A stretch of DNA of 64,000 nucleotides from Micrococcales bacterium (GTDB taxonomy: Bacteria > Actinomycetota > Actinomycetes > Actinomycetales > Cellulomonadaceae): contig WRMB01000007.1 of NCBI GenBank assembly GCA_009777345.1, positions 1 through 64,000 of the forward strand, in the 5' to 3' direction. The notes under the pieces are model-generated. The model saw only the letters and a list, made by a program, of their open reading frames with translations, ran no database searches and was not told the origin of the DNA. Of the stretch, positions 39,186 through 49,266 are shown in pieces. Numbering within the stretch: the first letter of the stretch is position 1; each line of letters opens with the position of its first letter. The position numbers and the translations under genes were made by a program.

Positions 39186-39689
39186 ATGACCAACCAGGCG
39201 TGGATACCGGTCCAGCTCGTCGGGGTCCGTGCAGCGGACGACGAGACGGTGGTGCTGCTGCTCGACGGTGTCGCCGGGCTGCTCGTCCCGATCCTTGTCG
39301 GTCGCTCCGAGGCGGCGGCGATCGCCGCGGCGCAGGCGGGTCTGGTCCCGCCCCGACCGATGACCCACGACCTGCTCCGGTCGGTCATCGACACCCTGGG
39401 GGCGCATCTGGACCGGGTGGAGATCGCCCGGCTGGAGCACGGCGTGTTCTTCGCCGAGCTGGTGTTCGCCGACGGCCGCCGGGTGGACTCGCGGGCCTCC
39501 GACGCCATCGCGCTGGCGCAGCGGGCCCGCTGCCCCATGCTGTGCGCGTCCGGCGTGCTCCAGACCGCGGGGGTGACGGTGCAGGTCAGTCCGTCGGAAA
39601 ACGATCTGGAGGAGTTCCGGGAGTTCCTCGACGAGGTCAGTGCCGACGATTTCGGCACGGCCCCGGATGATAGCCCGCACGAGGACTGA
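39186..39689 (+). CDS. Bifunctional nuclease family protein (DUF151)
   Basis: ATG 39186; VLLLDGVAGLLVPILVGRSEAAAIA, RPMTHDLL, VDSRASDAIALAQR. Confidence 0.9.
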   Translation: MTNQAWIPVQLVGVRAADDETVVLLLDGVAGLLVPILVGRSEAAAIAAAQAGLVPPRPMTHDLLRSVIDTLGAHLDRVEIARLEHGVFFAELVFADGRRVDSRASDAIALAQRARCPMLCASGVLQTAGVTVQVSPSENDLEEFREFLDEVSADDFGTAPDDSPHED

Positions 39690-39800
39690 GCTCGACTTCA
39701 GGTTGAAGGTGAGACATGAAGAGTGCGACACGCCCGACGGTGCTCGTTGCACCGGTGCTGCCAGGCCCCTAGCGTAAGGCAGGACGAGGAGGACCATCTG

Positions 39801-40403
39801 GTGAGCAGAAACGAGCGGACCACGCCTGTCCCGGCAGTGTCTCCGGCCGATGTCCCGGTCGGCGCGCAGGGTCTGCTGTTCACCGACGACCTGCCCGAGC
39901 TGGACGCCCGGGCCGGGTACCGTGGGCCGACCGCCTGCCGGGCCGCCGGGATCACCTACCGCCAGCTCGACTACTGGGCCCGCACCGGCCTGGTCGAGCC
40001 GTCGGTGCGGTCCGCGTCCGGGTCCGGCACCCAGCGGCTGTACTCGTTCCGCGACATCCTCGTGCTCAAGGTCGTCAAGCGGCTGCTGGACACGGGCGTC
40101 TCGCTGCAGCAGATCCGCACCGCCGTGGCCCACCTGCGCGAACGCGGGGTGGACGATCTGGCCCAGATCACTCTGATGTCCGACGGCGCCTCGGTGTACG
40201 AGTGCACCTCCGCCGACGAGGTGATCGACCTGGTGCAGGGCGGCCAGGGTGTGTTCGGTATCGCCGTCGGCCGGGTCTGGCGCGAGGTCGAGGGCACGCT
40301 GTCCACCCTGCCCGCCGAGCAGCCCGCTGAGCCCACAGCCGGGCCCGAGGCAGTCCTGCACGACGAGCTCGCCGAGCGCCGACGGCAGCGGTCAGCGGGC
40401 TGA
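39801..40403 (+). CDS. MerR-family regulator
   Basis: GTG 39801; GITYRQLDYWARTGLVEPSVR. Confidence 0.88.
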   Translation: MSRNERTTPVPAVSPADVPVGAQGLLFTDDLPELDARAGYRGPTACRAAGITYRQLDYWARTGLVEPSVRSASGSGTQRLYSFRDILVLKVVKRLLDTGVSLQQIRTAVAHLRERGVDDLAQITLMSDGASVYECTSADEVIDLVQGGQGVFGIAVGRVWREVEGTLSTLPAEQPAEPTAGPEAVLHDELAERRRQRSAG

Positions 40404-40439
40404 CCTAGGACAGTGGGGGACGGTTCCAGCCCCTGATCC

Positions 40440-40461
40440 ACCGGCCTCCTAGGAGGCCGGT
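40440..40461. terminator. Perfect palindrome between convergent merR and parA; possible bidirectional terminator
   Basis: ACCGGCCTCCTAGGAGGCCGGT; overlaps the parA stop codon. Confidence 0.55.
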
Positions 40462-41231
40462 TCGGCTTCCTGGCGTCGTGACGTCCGCAGCGCCCGCTCC
40501 AGGAGCCTGTCGAAGACCGCGGCCAGCTCGTGCGCGGGGTTGCCCGGCCAGGCGTGGATCGGCCGGGCCGCACCCTGGGCCTGCTGCAGCGCGGCGCGTT
40601 CCGGGATGGTGGGGGACAGGACCAGCGGGCCGTACATCTGCTCCAGCTCGGCCAGCCGGTACGACTGCTCGGTGGACCGGGCGCGTACCCGGTTCACGAC
40701 GATGCCCAGCGGTTGCAGGTCCGGGGCCGGACCGCGGCGCATCTCGTCGACGGTGCGCAGGGCCCGACCCGCTGCCATGACAGCGAACAGACCCGGTTCT
40801 GTCACGACGAGAGCCCGGTCGGCGGCGGCCAGCCCGGTGCGGGTCAGCGCTCCCAGGGAGGGCGGGCAGTCGATGACGACGAAGTCGTAGCCGGTGGTGG
40901 TGGCCAGGGCCGTACGCAGTCGGTCGGTGCGGTCGCCGGGCCGGTCGTGCTCGATCGACCGTTCGGTGCCGATGATAACGTCCAGACCGCTATCGACCCA
41001 GGTAGAGGTGGAGATCGCGGCGCTCACGGTGGTCGGCGACGGATCGGCGAGCACATCGGCCAGCGCCGCTCTGGCGGACCGGGGCTGGAGCGCCATGGTG
41101 GCGTCGCCCTGGGGGTCCAGGTCCACCACCAGGGTCTTGAGGCCGTGTTCGAGCGCGGCCGAGGCCAGGCCGAGGGTGACCGAGGTCTTGCCGACCCCGC
41201 CCTTGAGACTTGTCACAGCGACCGCGAGCAC
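40449..41231 (-). CDS. ParA-family ATPase
   Basis: LKGGVGKTSVTLGLA, VDLDPQGDATMAL, DFVVIDCPPSL. Confidence 0.92.
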   Translation of the reverse strand: MLAVAVTSLKGGVGKTSVTLGLASAALEHGLKTLVVDLDPQGDATMALQPRSARAALADVLADPSPTTVSAAISTSTWVDSGLDVIIGTERSIEHDRPGDRTDRLRTALATTTGYDFVVIDCPPSLGALTRTGLAAADRALVVTEPGLFAVMAAGRALRTVDEMRRGPAPDLQPLGIVVNRVRARSTEQSYRLAELEQMYGPLVLSPTIPERAALQQAQGAARPIHAWPGNPAHELAAVFDRLLERALRTSRRQEAEPAS

Positions 41232-41374
41232 AGTGCAACGCTAGCCGTGACTGCCCCTGGATGGGAAACTGAGCCCGGATCCACCGATTTGCGCCAGCGC
41301 GCCCGCCTGGTGGCGCGCAGCCGGTGGAAAGCGGGGTACCAGGGCTGATCCGACGGCATGATAGGGGAGTGGAG

Positions 41375-42010
41375 ATGAGCGTCGAGCGTCGCGGTCACTC
41401 GTGCGTGGTGGTCCGCGCCGCCGGAACCCTGGTGATCGACCCCGGGGCCTGGTCGGACACGGCCGGGGCACTGGACGGGGCCGACGCCGTGCTCGTCACG
41501 CACGAGCACCCGGACCACGTCGACGCGGGCGCGGTCGTCGCCTCGGGCCTGCCTGTGTGGGGACCGGCACCTGTGGTGGACCTGCTCGCCGCGGCCGGAG
41601 CGGCGGCCGACCGGCTGCACCCGGTGGCGGACGGCGACAAGATCACCCCCGCCGGTGTGCCGGTGCGGGTGCTGGGGGAGTGGCACGAACCGATCCACCC
41701 CGACGCACCTCGGTTCGCCAACGTCGGCTACCTGGTCGCCGACCGGGTGCTGCACCCCGGCGACGCCTATGTGGTGCCTGACGGTCCGACCGTAGACCTG
41801 GCGTTCGTCCCGGTGAGCGGGCCGTGGCTGCGGATCTCCGATGTCGTGGACTGGGTCCGCCGGGTCCGGCCCCGGCGTGTCGTCCCGGTCCACGACGCCC
41901 TGGCGTCGTCGGCAGGCGTCACGCTGGCCTTGCAGTGGGTCGAACGTCTGTGCAAGGTAGAGATCGTCGACCCGGGCGGCACCGTCCCGGTGGTCTGGGA
42001 GGAGTCGTAG
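41375..42010 (+). CDS. MBL-fold metallo-hydrolase (UlaG-like)
   Basis: ERRGHSCVVV, VLVTHEHPDHVD. Confidence 0.85.
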   Translation: MSVERRGHSCVVVRAAGTLVIDPGAWSDTAGALDGADAVLVTHEHPDHVDAGAVVASGLPVWGPAPVVDLLAAAGAAADRLHPVADGDKITPAGVPVRVLGEWHEPIHPDAPRFANVGYLVADRVLHPGDAYVVPDGPTVDLAFVPVSGPWLRISDVVDWVRRVRPRRVVPVHDALASSAGVTLALQWVERLCKVEIVDPGGTVPVVWEES

Positions 42011-42012
42011 TC

Positions 42013-42498
42013 GTGCGGATCGTCCGGGTCGGTGAACGAGACTGGGAGCCGGTGCGCGAGATCCGGCTGCGTGCGCTGCGCGAGGACCCCGGGGCGTTCG
42101 GCGTCCGCCCAGAGCGCGAGAACCGGTTCGGGCCCAAGCACTGGCAGATGCGGCTGCGCAGCAGCCCGACCTGGCTGGCCATATCGGATGTCGGCGATCC
42201 GGTCGGTGTCGTCACGATGATCTCCGAACCCGCCTCGCCGGTGGACGACCGGCACCTGCTCGGACTGTGGGTGGCCCCGGAAGCCCGCCGCAGCGGGGTC
42301 GGGTGGACGCTGGTCGACACCGTCTGCAAAGCGGCCGTCGACGAGGGTGCCCGGACGTTGTCGCTGTGGGTCGAGGACGAGAACGCCCCGGCGATCGACC
42401 TGTTCGTGCGCGCCGGGTTCGTCCGCACCAACGAGCGTCAACGCTCGCCCCGCGACGAGACCCGCGTCGAGGAGCGCTACGTCCGCACCATCCAGTAG
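42013..42498 (+). CDS. GNAT-family N-acetyltransferase
   Basis: LGLWVAPEARRSGVGWTLVDTV...LFVRAGFVRTNERQ. Confidence 0.88.
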   Translation: MRIVRVGERDWEPVREIRLRALREDPGAFGVRPERENRFGPKHWQMRLRSSPTWLAISDVGDPVGVVTMISEPASPVDDRHLLGLWVAPEARRSGVGWTLVDTVCKAAVDEGARTLSLWVEDENAPAIDLFVRAGFVRTNERQRSPRDETRVEERYVRTIQ

Positions 42499-42589
42499 GA
42501 CCGGGGGGCGGGGTGCCTTGCATAACCCTGATATGTCATAATGCTCCTTATCGGATATGGGCTAGGACAGATAGAGCGGTGGGCGTCCG

Positions 42590-42913
42590 CTACGGTGCGG
42601 GCTGTGGTCCACCCATGAGGTAGACGACCAGGTCGCGCACTGCGGTCACGTCGTGGCCGGTCGCTTCGACCTTGGTGATGCGCTGCACGGACACGGTGGT
42701 GGGCTGCTCGGCGATGGCCCACGATCCGGTCCCCACAGGCACGCGGGTGGGCCAGGGTTTGTGGGTCGTGGTCATTGGGACGGCGATGACGACCTGGCGC
42801 CGGGAGTGGAACCGGTCGTCGGACAGCACGAGGTAGGGCCGGTGCCCGCGCTGCTCGCGTCCGACGGTCGGTGCCATGTCGGCCCAGACGACGTCGCCCC
42901 GGTCGATCTTCAC
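42590..42913 (-). CDS. MazF/PemK-family toxin
   Basis: VKIDRGDVVWADMAPTVGREQRGHRPYLVLSDDRF; GTG 42913. Confidence 0.88.
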   Translation of the reverse strand: MKIDRGDVVWADMAPTVGREQRGHRPYLVLSDDRFHSRRQVVIAVPMTTTHKPWPTRVPVGTGSWAIAEQPTTVSVQRITKVEATGHDVTAVRDLVVYLMGGPQPAP

Positions 42914-43149
42914 TCGGCGTCCCCGTGGTCGGCGTCGTAGGTGGCTTCCTGCTCGGCCAGGTCGGCTCGGTCCTCGTCGTCGTAGGGCGTGGCTTCCATG
43001 CCGGACCAGAAGTCGGCCTCCCACTGCGCGGCAGCCTGGTCGGCCACCAGCCGCTCCAGGTAGGCGGCCTGGGACACTCCCTGTGAACGCGCGAGGGCTG
43101 CTACCTGCTGACGGGTGCACTCGCTCACCCGGATCGTCGTCGTACTCAT
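42910..43149 (-). CDS. MazE-like RHH antitoxin
   Basis: MSTTTIRVSECTRQQVAALARSQGVSQAAYLERLV; overlaps the toxin start. Confidence 0.82.
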   Translation of the reverse strand: MSTTTIRVSECTRQQVAALARSQGVSQAAYLERLVADQAAAQWEADFWSGMEATPYDDEDRADLAEQEATYDADHGDAE

Positions 43150-43161
43150 ACACTAAGTGTA
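43149..43161. promoter_or_regulatory. Palindrome TACACTAAGTGTA overlapping the antitoxin start (likely operator)
   Basis: 13-bp perfect odd palindrome at the TA start. Confidence 0.5.
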
Positions 43162-43244
43162 GACAGATTTCGACTACATGATGCGGAGTCGTGCGGGTGA
43201 AACGGATACGTGCCCGCTACTCGTCCTCCCCCGTCATGGCTCGA

Positions 43245-43309
43245 GCTACGGGGTTTTGGTCGCTGGTGCGGGGTCCTGGACCCCGCACCAGCGACCAAAA
43301 CCCCGTAGC
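43245..43309. repeat. Long perfect palindrome (32-bp arms, 1-nt centre)
   Basis: GCTACGGGGTTTTGGTCGCTGGTGCGGGGTCC-T-GGACCCCGCACCAGCGACCAAAACCCCGTAGC. Confidence 0.95.
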
Positions 43310-43422
43310 CAAGTCGTCGGATCTCTCGGTTCCTGCACACGGAACCTTCACGTGACGATGGAACAGTAGATGGCGGTCGGCCGTTGACTACCTGAGGACT
43401 TCGAGACACCTGGAGGGCTGCG

Positions 43423-43767
43423 ATGGCGAACCGGTCGTTGCGCGGGATGCGTATCGGCTCCAACAGCCTGGAGACCGATGACGGTGTCGACTTCGCGCCG
43501 CGGTTGCAGGCGCACTACGACTGCGCCAACGGGCACACCGTCGTGCTGCCGTTCTCGATCGAGGCCGACCCGCCGGTGACCTGGGAGTGCCGCTGCGGCT
43601 CTGTGGCGCTGCTGCGGGACGCCGACGCGCCCGAGGAGAAAGTCGGTCGACCGGTGCGGACGCACTGGGACATGCTGCTGGAGCGCCGGACGGTCGGCGA
43701 GCTCGAAGAGCTGCTGGACGAGCGCCTCGACCTGCTGCGCTCGGGCAAGCTGCGTCGCAGCGCCTAG
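43423..43767 (+). CDS. rbpA: RNA polymerase-binding protein RbpA
   Basis: MANRSLRGMRIGSNSLETDDGV...RTHWDMLLERRTVGELEELLDERLDLLR. Confidence 0.93.
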   Translation: MANRSLRGMRIGSNSLETDDGVDFAPRLQAHYDCANGHTVVLPFSIEADPPVTWECRCGSVALLRDADAPEEKVGRPVRTHWDMLLERRTVGELEELLDERLDLLRSGKLRRSA

Positions 43768-43847
43768 CTGGTCGACCTGCGAGCCACCCCGCCCAGTACC
43801 GTGGTGCTTCGCCGAGCTATCGGACGAGACGGCAGTCCGCACTCGGA

Positions 43848-44612
43848 CTACCTGCTCCCCCGCCCACCCCGGAACAGGCCCGCGATCTGGTGGGCCCGGT
43901 GGGTCGCGCCCCACCGGGCCACCGAGACCATCGCCTCGACGATGATTCCCCGGTTCATCTTCGACGCCCCAGCGGTGCGTTCGACGAACACGATCGGCAC
44001 CTCGACGATGCGGGCCCCGGCCTGCCGGGCCCGCCATGTCATGTCTACCTGGAAGCCGTAGCCCTGTGAGGCCACCTCGGTCAGTGGGAGGCGTCGCAGC
44101 AGGTCAGAGGCGTAGGTGCGGAACCCGGCCGTCGCGTCCTTGACGCCCAGGCCGAGCAGCACCCGGGCGTAGAGGTTGGCGCCGCGGGACAGCACCTCGC
44201 GGTGCTTCGGCCAGTTCACCACCCGTCCGCCGGGCATCCAGCGCGAACCGATGACCAGGTCGGCCTCGACGGCCAGCAGCGACGGCAGGTCCTGCGCCCG
44301 GTGGGAACCGTCGGCGTCCATCTCCACGACCGTGTCGTACTCGTGCCCCAGCGCCCAGTCGAAGCCGACCAGGTAGGCCGTGCCCAGACCCAGCTTGCCG
44401 GTACGGCGTAGCACGGCCACCTGCCGTCCGGTGGCGTCCTCGGCAGCCATCCGTTCGACCAGGTCGGCGGTGCCGTCGGGCGAGGCGTCGTCCACGACGA
44501 GGACATCGGCCTCGGGCACGTGCTCGGCCAGCAGGTCCAGCGTGACGCCGATGGTCAGCGCCTCGTCGTAGGTCGGGATGACGACCAGGACACGTCGTCG
44601 CGAGGTGGTCAC
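43848..44612 (-). CDS. ppm1: Polyprenol monophosphomannose synthase-like glycosyltransferase
   Basis: VVIPTYDEALTIGVTLDLL...LVVDDASPDGTADLV...VVEMDADGSHRAQDLP. Confidence 0.9.
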   Translation of the reverse strand: MTTSRRRVLVVIPTYDEALTIGVTLDLLAEHVPEADVLVVDDASPDGTADLVERMAAEDATGRQVAVLRRTGKLGLGTAYLVGFDWALGHEYDTVVEMDADGSHRAQDLPSLLAVEADLVIGSRWMPGGRVVNWPKHREVLSRGANLYARVLLGLGVKDATAGFRTYASDLLRRLPLTEVASQGYGFQVDMTWRARQAGARIVEVPIVFVERTAGASKMNRGIIVEAMVSVARWGATHRAHQIAGLFRGGRGSR

Positions 44613-46297
44613 AGGGTTGGGCTCCGTTCATCAAGGTGGACCGTGGCGCCACCCTCGGACGGTTCGTCCGTGGTCCTGTCGGTCTGGCTGCGGTACCTGG
44701 TGCGCCGCCAGAGGGCGCTGGCGGCGACCACGACGACCGCCGCCAGGGTGGTGAAGGCCGCGGCCCGTCCCGGCCAGGGGCCGAGCCAGGTTGCCGGGGT
44801 GGTCGAGGTGCGCAGCGGCAGCGTCGCGACCATCTGGTCGGCTGTGAACAGGTCGGTGCGCTCGACGACCCTGCCGTCCGGGGTGACGACGGCGCTGACT
44901 CCCACGGTGGAGACCTGGACGGTGGCCCGACCGTGCTCGACCGCCCGGAGCCGGGTCATCGCCAGCTGCTGGGTGGACTCGGCGGTCCACCCGAAGCTGG
45001 CGTTGTTGGTCTGCACCACCAGGACCTCTCCCCCGTGGGTCGCTGCTCCGGCGACCAGGTCGTCGTAGGCGACCTCGAAGCAGATCACCACGCCGACCGT
45101 GACGCTGCGACCCAGCCGGGGCACGTCGACGCGCACGACGCCCGGCTCGGTCCCGGCGAGCATGTCCTGGGACACCAGGTCCACCGCCGAGGAGAACGGC
45201 CGGACCAGGGACCGCAGCGGGACGTACTCCCCGAACGGTGCCGGGTGCTGCTTGGAGTACTGGTCGACCACGCCGACGCCGGGCTGCCACACCACCGAGG
45301 TGTTGTACCGACCGCCCGACGCCGGGTACTGCACGGTCCCGACCAGCAGCGGCGCGTCCACGGCGCGGGCGGCGTCGTCGATCGTCTCCGCGGCGGTCGG
45401 GTCGGCCTGGGGGTCGACGTCGGAGCCGTTCTCCGGCCAGAGCACCAGGTCCAGATCGCCGGGAGATACCTGGTCGAGCAACGCCTGCGTGCCCGCGACG
45501 TGGTTCTCCAGCACCTGCCAGCGGCGGCCGAAGGCGTCCAGGCCCTGACCGGGCACGTTCCCCTGGACCACGCCGACCCGCAGCGTGCCGCGCTCGGGGG
45601 CGGTGTCCAGCGGCACGGCGCACCCGGCGGCGACGGGCACCACGGCCACCGCGGCGGCCAGGGCGGCGGCCCGACGGGCGTGGTGGCACAGCGCCAGCCC
45701 CGCCTCGACCAGCAGCGCGCCGACGGCCACGACGACGCCCGTGACCAGCGGTGCACCACCCAGCCAGGCCAGCGGCAGCAGCGGCGAACCCGTCTGGGAG
45801 AACGCCAGACGTCCCCACGGGAACCCGCCGAACGGCCACACCGTCAGCAGCTGTTCGGCGGCCACCCAGAGCGTCGCGAACGCCACCGGACCGACCCAGC
45901 GATCGGCCCGCGCACCGCAGGCCCGTCGCCACCAGGTCCACAGCGCGCCCGTCGCCGCCTGGAACGCGGCCACGACGACGCTCAGCGCGATCCAGGGCAC
46001 GATGCCGACCGACGTGTAGGCCCACCACAGCAACGGCAGGTAGACGACCAGACCCCACGACAGGCCGAGCAGGGCGTTCCACCGGGCCGAGTCGCGCCGC
46101 AGCGCGAGGTAGAGCAGCCCGACACCGAGCGGGGCACCGGGCCACAGGCCGACGTCGGGGAACGAGAGGGTCGTCAGCAGCCCGCCACCGACGGCCAAGG
46201 CCGCGGACCAGCGTCGGGACTGATCGGCCGAGCCGATCGAGCGCGGCGCCCGTGACTGGACTAGGGACCAGCGTCGGGACAGCAGGCTGGTCGGCAC
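44609..46297 (-). CDS. lnt: Apolipoprotein N-acyltransferase
   Basis: Multiple TM; WPENGSDVDP, PFGEYVPLRSLVRP, GVVICFEVAYDDL, VQTNNASFGWTAES. Confidence 0.92.
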   Translation of the reverse strand: MPTSLLSRRWSLVQSRAPRSIGSADQSRRWSAALAVGGGLLTTLSFPDVGLWPGAPLGVGLLYLALRRDSARWNALLGLSWGLVVYLPLLWWAYTSVGIVPWIALSVVVAAFQAATGALWTWWRRACGARADRWVGPVAFATLWVAAEQLLTVWPFGGFPWGRLAFSQTGSPLLPLAWLGGAPLVTGVVVAVGALLVEAGLALCHHARRAAALAAAVAVVPVAAGCAVPLDTAPERGTLRVGVVQGNVPGQGLDAFGRRWQVLENHVAGTQALLDQVSPGDLDLVLWPENGSDVDPQADPTAAETIDDAARAVDAPLLVGTVQYPASGGRYNTSVVWQPGVGVVDQYSKQHPAPFGEYVPLRSLVRPFSSAVDLVSQDMLAGTEPGVVRVDVPRLGRSVTVGVVICFEVAYDDLVAGAATHGGEVLVVQTNNASFGWTAESTQQLAMTRLRAVEHGRATVQVSTVGVSAVVTPDGRVVERTDLFTADQMVATLPLRTSTTPATWLGPWPGRAAAFTTLAAVVVVAASALWRRTRYRSQTDRTTDEPSEGGATVHLDERSPTL

Positions 46298-46684
46298 CTG
46301 TGCAGGGTACGCCACTGGCGACGCATTACCTGAGCAGGGCGCGTCCGGCGGGCCGACCGGCCCGCGCACCCTTCGTACCGTCTGAGGTCCTCAGGCGTTC
46401 TCTGTTGAGCGCGCGGGGCCGGTCAGGGCTCCGACCGGTCGGCCGACGCGGGATTGCCGCCGCGGGCTCTCCCGGCCACCAGTGCGACCAGGAAGAAACC
46501 TACTCAGGCCCACAGGGGACGCAAGTGTGCGAATACGCTGGTCGCGGGTCCGTCGCCTGGTCAGAGAGCACCAGGCAGTACGTCGGTGTGAGACTTCCCC
46601 GGCGTGTTTCTCGCGTGTCGCGCACCTACCCGAAGGTGTCGTAGAGGGTTATCCCTGATCGGACCGCCCGCAGACCGTGGACCG

Positions 46685-49111
46685 CTACAGGGCGGAGTAG
46701 GCCACCACGCCCCGGCGCAGCGCGTCCATGGCCCGGCGGGCGGTCGCGCGCACGCCGGGGTCGGGAGCGGCCTGGGCCAGCTGGCCCAGCAGGTCGACGA
46801 CCTGCTTCACCCAGCGCACGAAGTCCCCGGCCTCCAACCGACCGGCGCGCAGCACGCTCGGCAGGCTACGGCCCAGCGCCCAGCGGTGGACCGCGTCGAC
46901 CAGACCCAGGTCAGGTGGTGGGGTGCGGTCCAGGCCCATCTCGGACTCCAGGTCGGCGACGGTGCGCCAGGCCCGCTCGACCTCGGCCACCGCGCGGGCC
47001 AGCCGACCGTCGGGCGAACCGGGCACCCGGGGTTCGGTGTTGTCGTCATGACGCGACCGGTAGACCAGGGTGGAGACCGTCGCCGCCAGCTGGGCCGGGT
47101 CCAGACCGGTGAGCACCCCGCGGCGCAGGCACTGGGCGGTGAGCAGGTCACGCTCGGTGTAGATGCGGCGCAACCAGCGGCCCGCCGCGGTGGGACGCAG
47201 ACCGTCGGGTTCGTCGACCAGGTAGCCGAGCTGGCGGAGCACCTCGCACACCGTGTCGAACCGGGCGGCGACCGTCCCGGCCCGACCTGCGATCTGGAGG
47301 GCCAGAGCGTCGCGCTCCGCGGCGAGCCGGGCCCGACGCACCCCGTGCCGCAGGTGCTCGGCCCGGTCCGCGCAGGCGTGGCACGGGTGGGCCCGCAGAC
47401 GTCGGCGCAGATCAGCGATCTGGGCGGCGTCGTCCTTGGCGGCGCGACGGCCCTCCCGGCCGGGTCGGCCCTTCTCCAGGGTTGACAGCTCGTGGCGCAG
47501 GTCGTCGTAGGCCACGATGTCGCCCAGGTGGCAGGTCATGGCCGCGGTGGCCTCCTCCAGCGCCTTCGTGGCGGTCTGCAGGGCACGGGCCTGGGCCACG
47601 ACGGCCCGGTCGGCCTGGTGCTGGGCGAACGACGTCTCCAGCACCTCCCGGGCCCGTTCCTGGCCGACCTGGGCGACGAGGTTGACCGCCATGTTGTACG
47701 TCGGCGCGAAGCTGGACCGCAGCGGGTACAGCCGCCGGGAGGCCAGCCCGGCCAGGTGCACCGGGTCCAGACCGGGCCGTCCCAGCACCACCGCGTGGCC
47801 CTCGGTGTCGATCCCGCGCCGTCCGGCCCGACCGGTCAGCTGGGTGTACTCACCGGGCGTGAGGTCGGCCATCTGGTGCCCGTCCCACTTCACCAGCTGG
47901 TCGAGCACGACGCAGCGGGCCGGCATGTTGATGCCCAGAGCCAGGGTCTCGGTGGCGAACACCACCTTGACCAACCCGGCCGCGAAGAGCTCTTCGACCG
48001 TCTCCTTGAACAGCGGCAGCAGACCGGCGTGGTGGGCCGCCACTCCCCGGCTCAGCGCCTCGGCGAACCCGTCGTAGCCCAGCGCGGTGAGGTCATCGGC
48101 GTCGACCACGGCCAGCCGTCGTTCGACGACGTCGGCGATCTGGGCCCGTTCGGCCTCGCTGGTCAGGTGCAGCCCCGAGGCGACGCACCGTTCGACGGCC
48201 GCGGCGCAGCCCGCCCGGGAGAAGACGAAGACGATCGCCGGGAGCATCCCGGCGCGGTCGAGCACCTCGACCAGCACCGGCGTGGCGGTCACCCGCGGGC
48301 GCGGGCCCTTCGGCGCGCGGTCCCGGCGGGCCGGACCTCGCCCGACCGGGGTGGCCAGGCGCCGCAGCGCTCCGACCAGCTCGGGGTTGACCGGCGGGGT
48401 GGGGCTCGGTCGACCTTGCCGCGCCGTGGGGGCGGCGGCGTACAGGTCGTGCAGGTGCTCGGCCACCAGGACGTGCTGGCCCAGCGGCACCGGGCGGTGC
48501 TCGCTGACCACGACCTCAGTGCCGCCCCGCACCGCCGTCAGCCAGTCGCCGAACTCCTCGGCGTTGGACACCGTGGCGGACAGCGAGACCAGCGTCACCG
48601 CGTCCGGCAGGTGGATGATCACCTCTTCCCACACCGCACCACGCGACCGGTCGGCCAGGTAGTGCACCTCGTCCATGACGACGTAGCCCAGGCCGTCCAG
48701 GGCGTCCGAGCCGGCGTAGAGCATGTTGCGCAGCACCTCGGTGGTCATCACCACCACCGGTGCGTCGCCGTTGACCGTGGTGTCGCCGGTGAGCAGGCCG
48801 ACGCGGGACGGGCCGTGGCGGGCGACCAGGTCGTTGTACTTCTGGTTGGACAGCGCCTTGATCGGTGTGGTGTAGAAGGTCTTGCGCCCGGCGGCCAGGC
48901 CCAGGTGGACGGCGAACTCGCCGACGACGGTCTTGCCGGCCCCGGTCGGTGCGGCCACGAGCACCCCGCTGCCGGACTCCAGGGCCTGGCAGGCCTGGGT
49001 CTGGAAGTCGTCGAGGCCGAAGTCGAGCCGGGCGGCGAACTCGGTGAGCCGTGGGGTGCGACCGCGACGTCGGGCCGCCGCGTACCGTTCGGCCGGGGAT
49101 GGTTCAGACAC
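46685..49111 (-). CDS. DEAD/DEAH-box helicase, HelY/Ski2-like
   Basis: APTGAGKTVVGEFAVHL, TPIKALSNQKYNDL, DEVHYLADRSRGAVWEE, TGRAGRRGIDTEGHAVV. Confidence 0.92.
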   Translation of the reverse strand: MSEPSPAERYAAARRRGRTPRLTEFAARLDFGLDDFQTQACQALESGSGVLVAAPTGAGKTVVGEFAVHLGLAAGRKTFYTTPIKALSNQKYNDLVARHGPSRVGLLTGDTTVNGDAPVVVMTTEVLRNMLYAGSDALDGLGYVVMDEVHYLADRSRGAVWEEVIIHLPDAVTLVSLSATVSNAEEFGDWLTAVRGGTEVVVSEHRPVPLGQHVLVAEHLHDLYAAAPTARQGRPSPTPPVNPELVGALRRLATPVGRGPARRDRAPKGPRPRVTATPVLVEVLDRAGMLPAIVFVFSRAGCAAAVERCVASGLHLTSEAERAQIADVVERRLAVVDADDLTALGYDGFAEALSRGVAAHHAGLLPLFKETVEELFAAGLVKVVFATETLALGINMPARCVVLDQLVKWDGHQMADLTPGEYTQLTGRAGRRGIDTEGHAVVLGRPGLDPVHLAGLASRRLYPLRSSFAPTYNMAVNLVAQVGQERAREVLETSFAQHQADRAVVAQARALQTATKALEEATAAMTCHLGDIVAYDDLRHELSTLEKGRPGREGRRAAKDDAAQIADLRRRLRAHPCHACADRAEHLRHGVRRARLAAERDALALQIAGRAGTVAARFDTVCEVLRQLGYLVDEPDGLRPTAAGRWLRRIYTERDLLTAQCLRRGVLTGLDPAQLAATVSTLVYRSRHDDNTEPRVPGSPDGRLARAVAEVERAWRTVADLESEMGLDRTPPPDLGLVDAVHRWALGRSLPSVLRAGRLEAGDFVRWVKQVVDLLGQLAQAAPDPGVRATARRAMDALRRGVVAYSAL

Positions 49112-49175
49112 GCTGTCAGCCTACGGGGCGCCTGGCCCCTCCGGCGCCGAAGTCATGTGACGAGCTGGACGGAAA

Positions 49176-49194
49176 TTTGGGACTTAGGTCCTAA
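49176..49194. promoter_or_regulatory. DosR/DevR-box-like palindrome upstream of adh
   Basis: TTTGGGACTTAGGTCCTAA; resembles recalled DosR consensus TTSGGGACTWWAGTCCCSAA. Confidence 0.5.
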
Positions 49195-49266
49195 GTTGTC
49201 AGAAACCTGACGTACACGATGGTATGACGCGCCCTAGGGCGAAAGTCCCAGCTCGAGGAGGAGTTC

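Noticed and set aside
40449-41231. ParA as a plasmid partition system
   Set aside because: No ParB or parS-like repeats nearby; an orphan ParA next to chromosomal housekeeping genes is the simpler reading.
44636-46255. 539-aa plus-strand ORF
   Set aside because: Antisense to lnt, which has clear motifs; shadow ORF.
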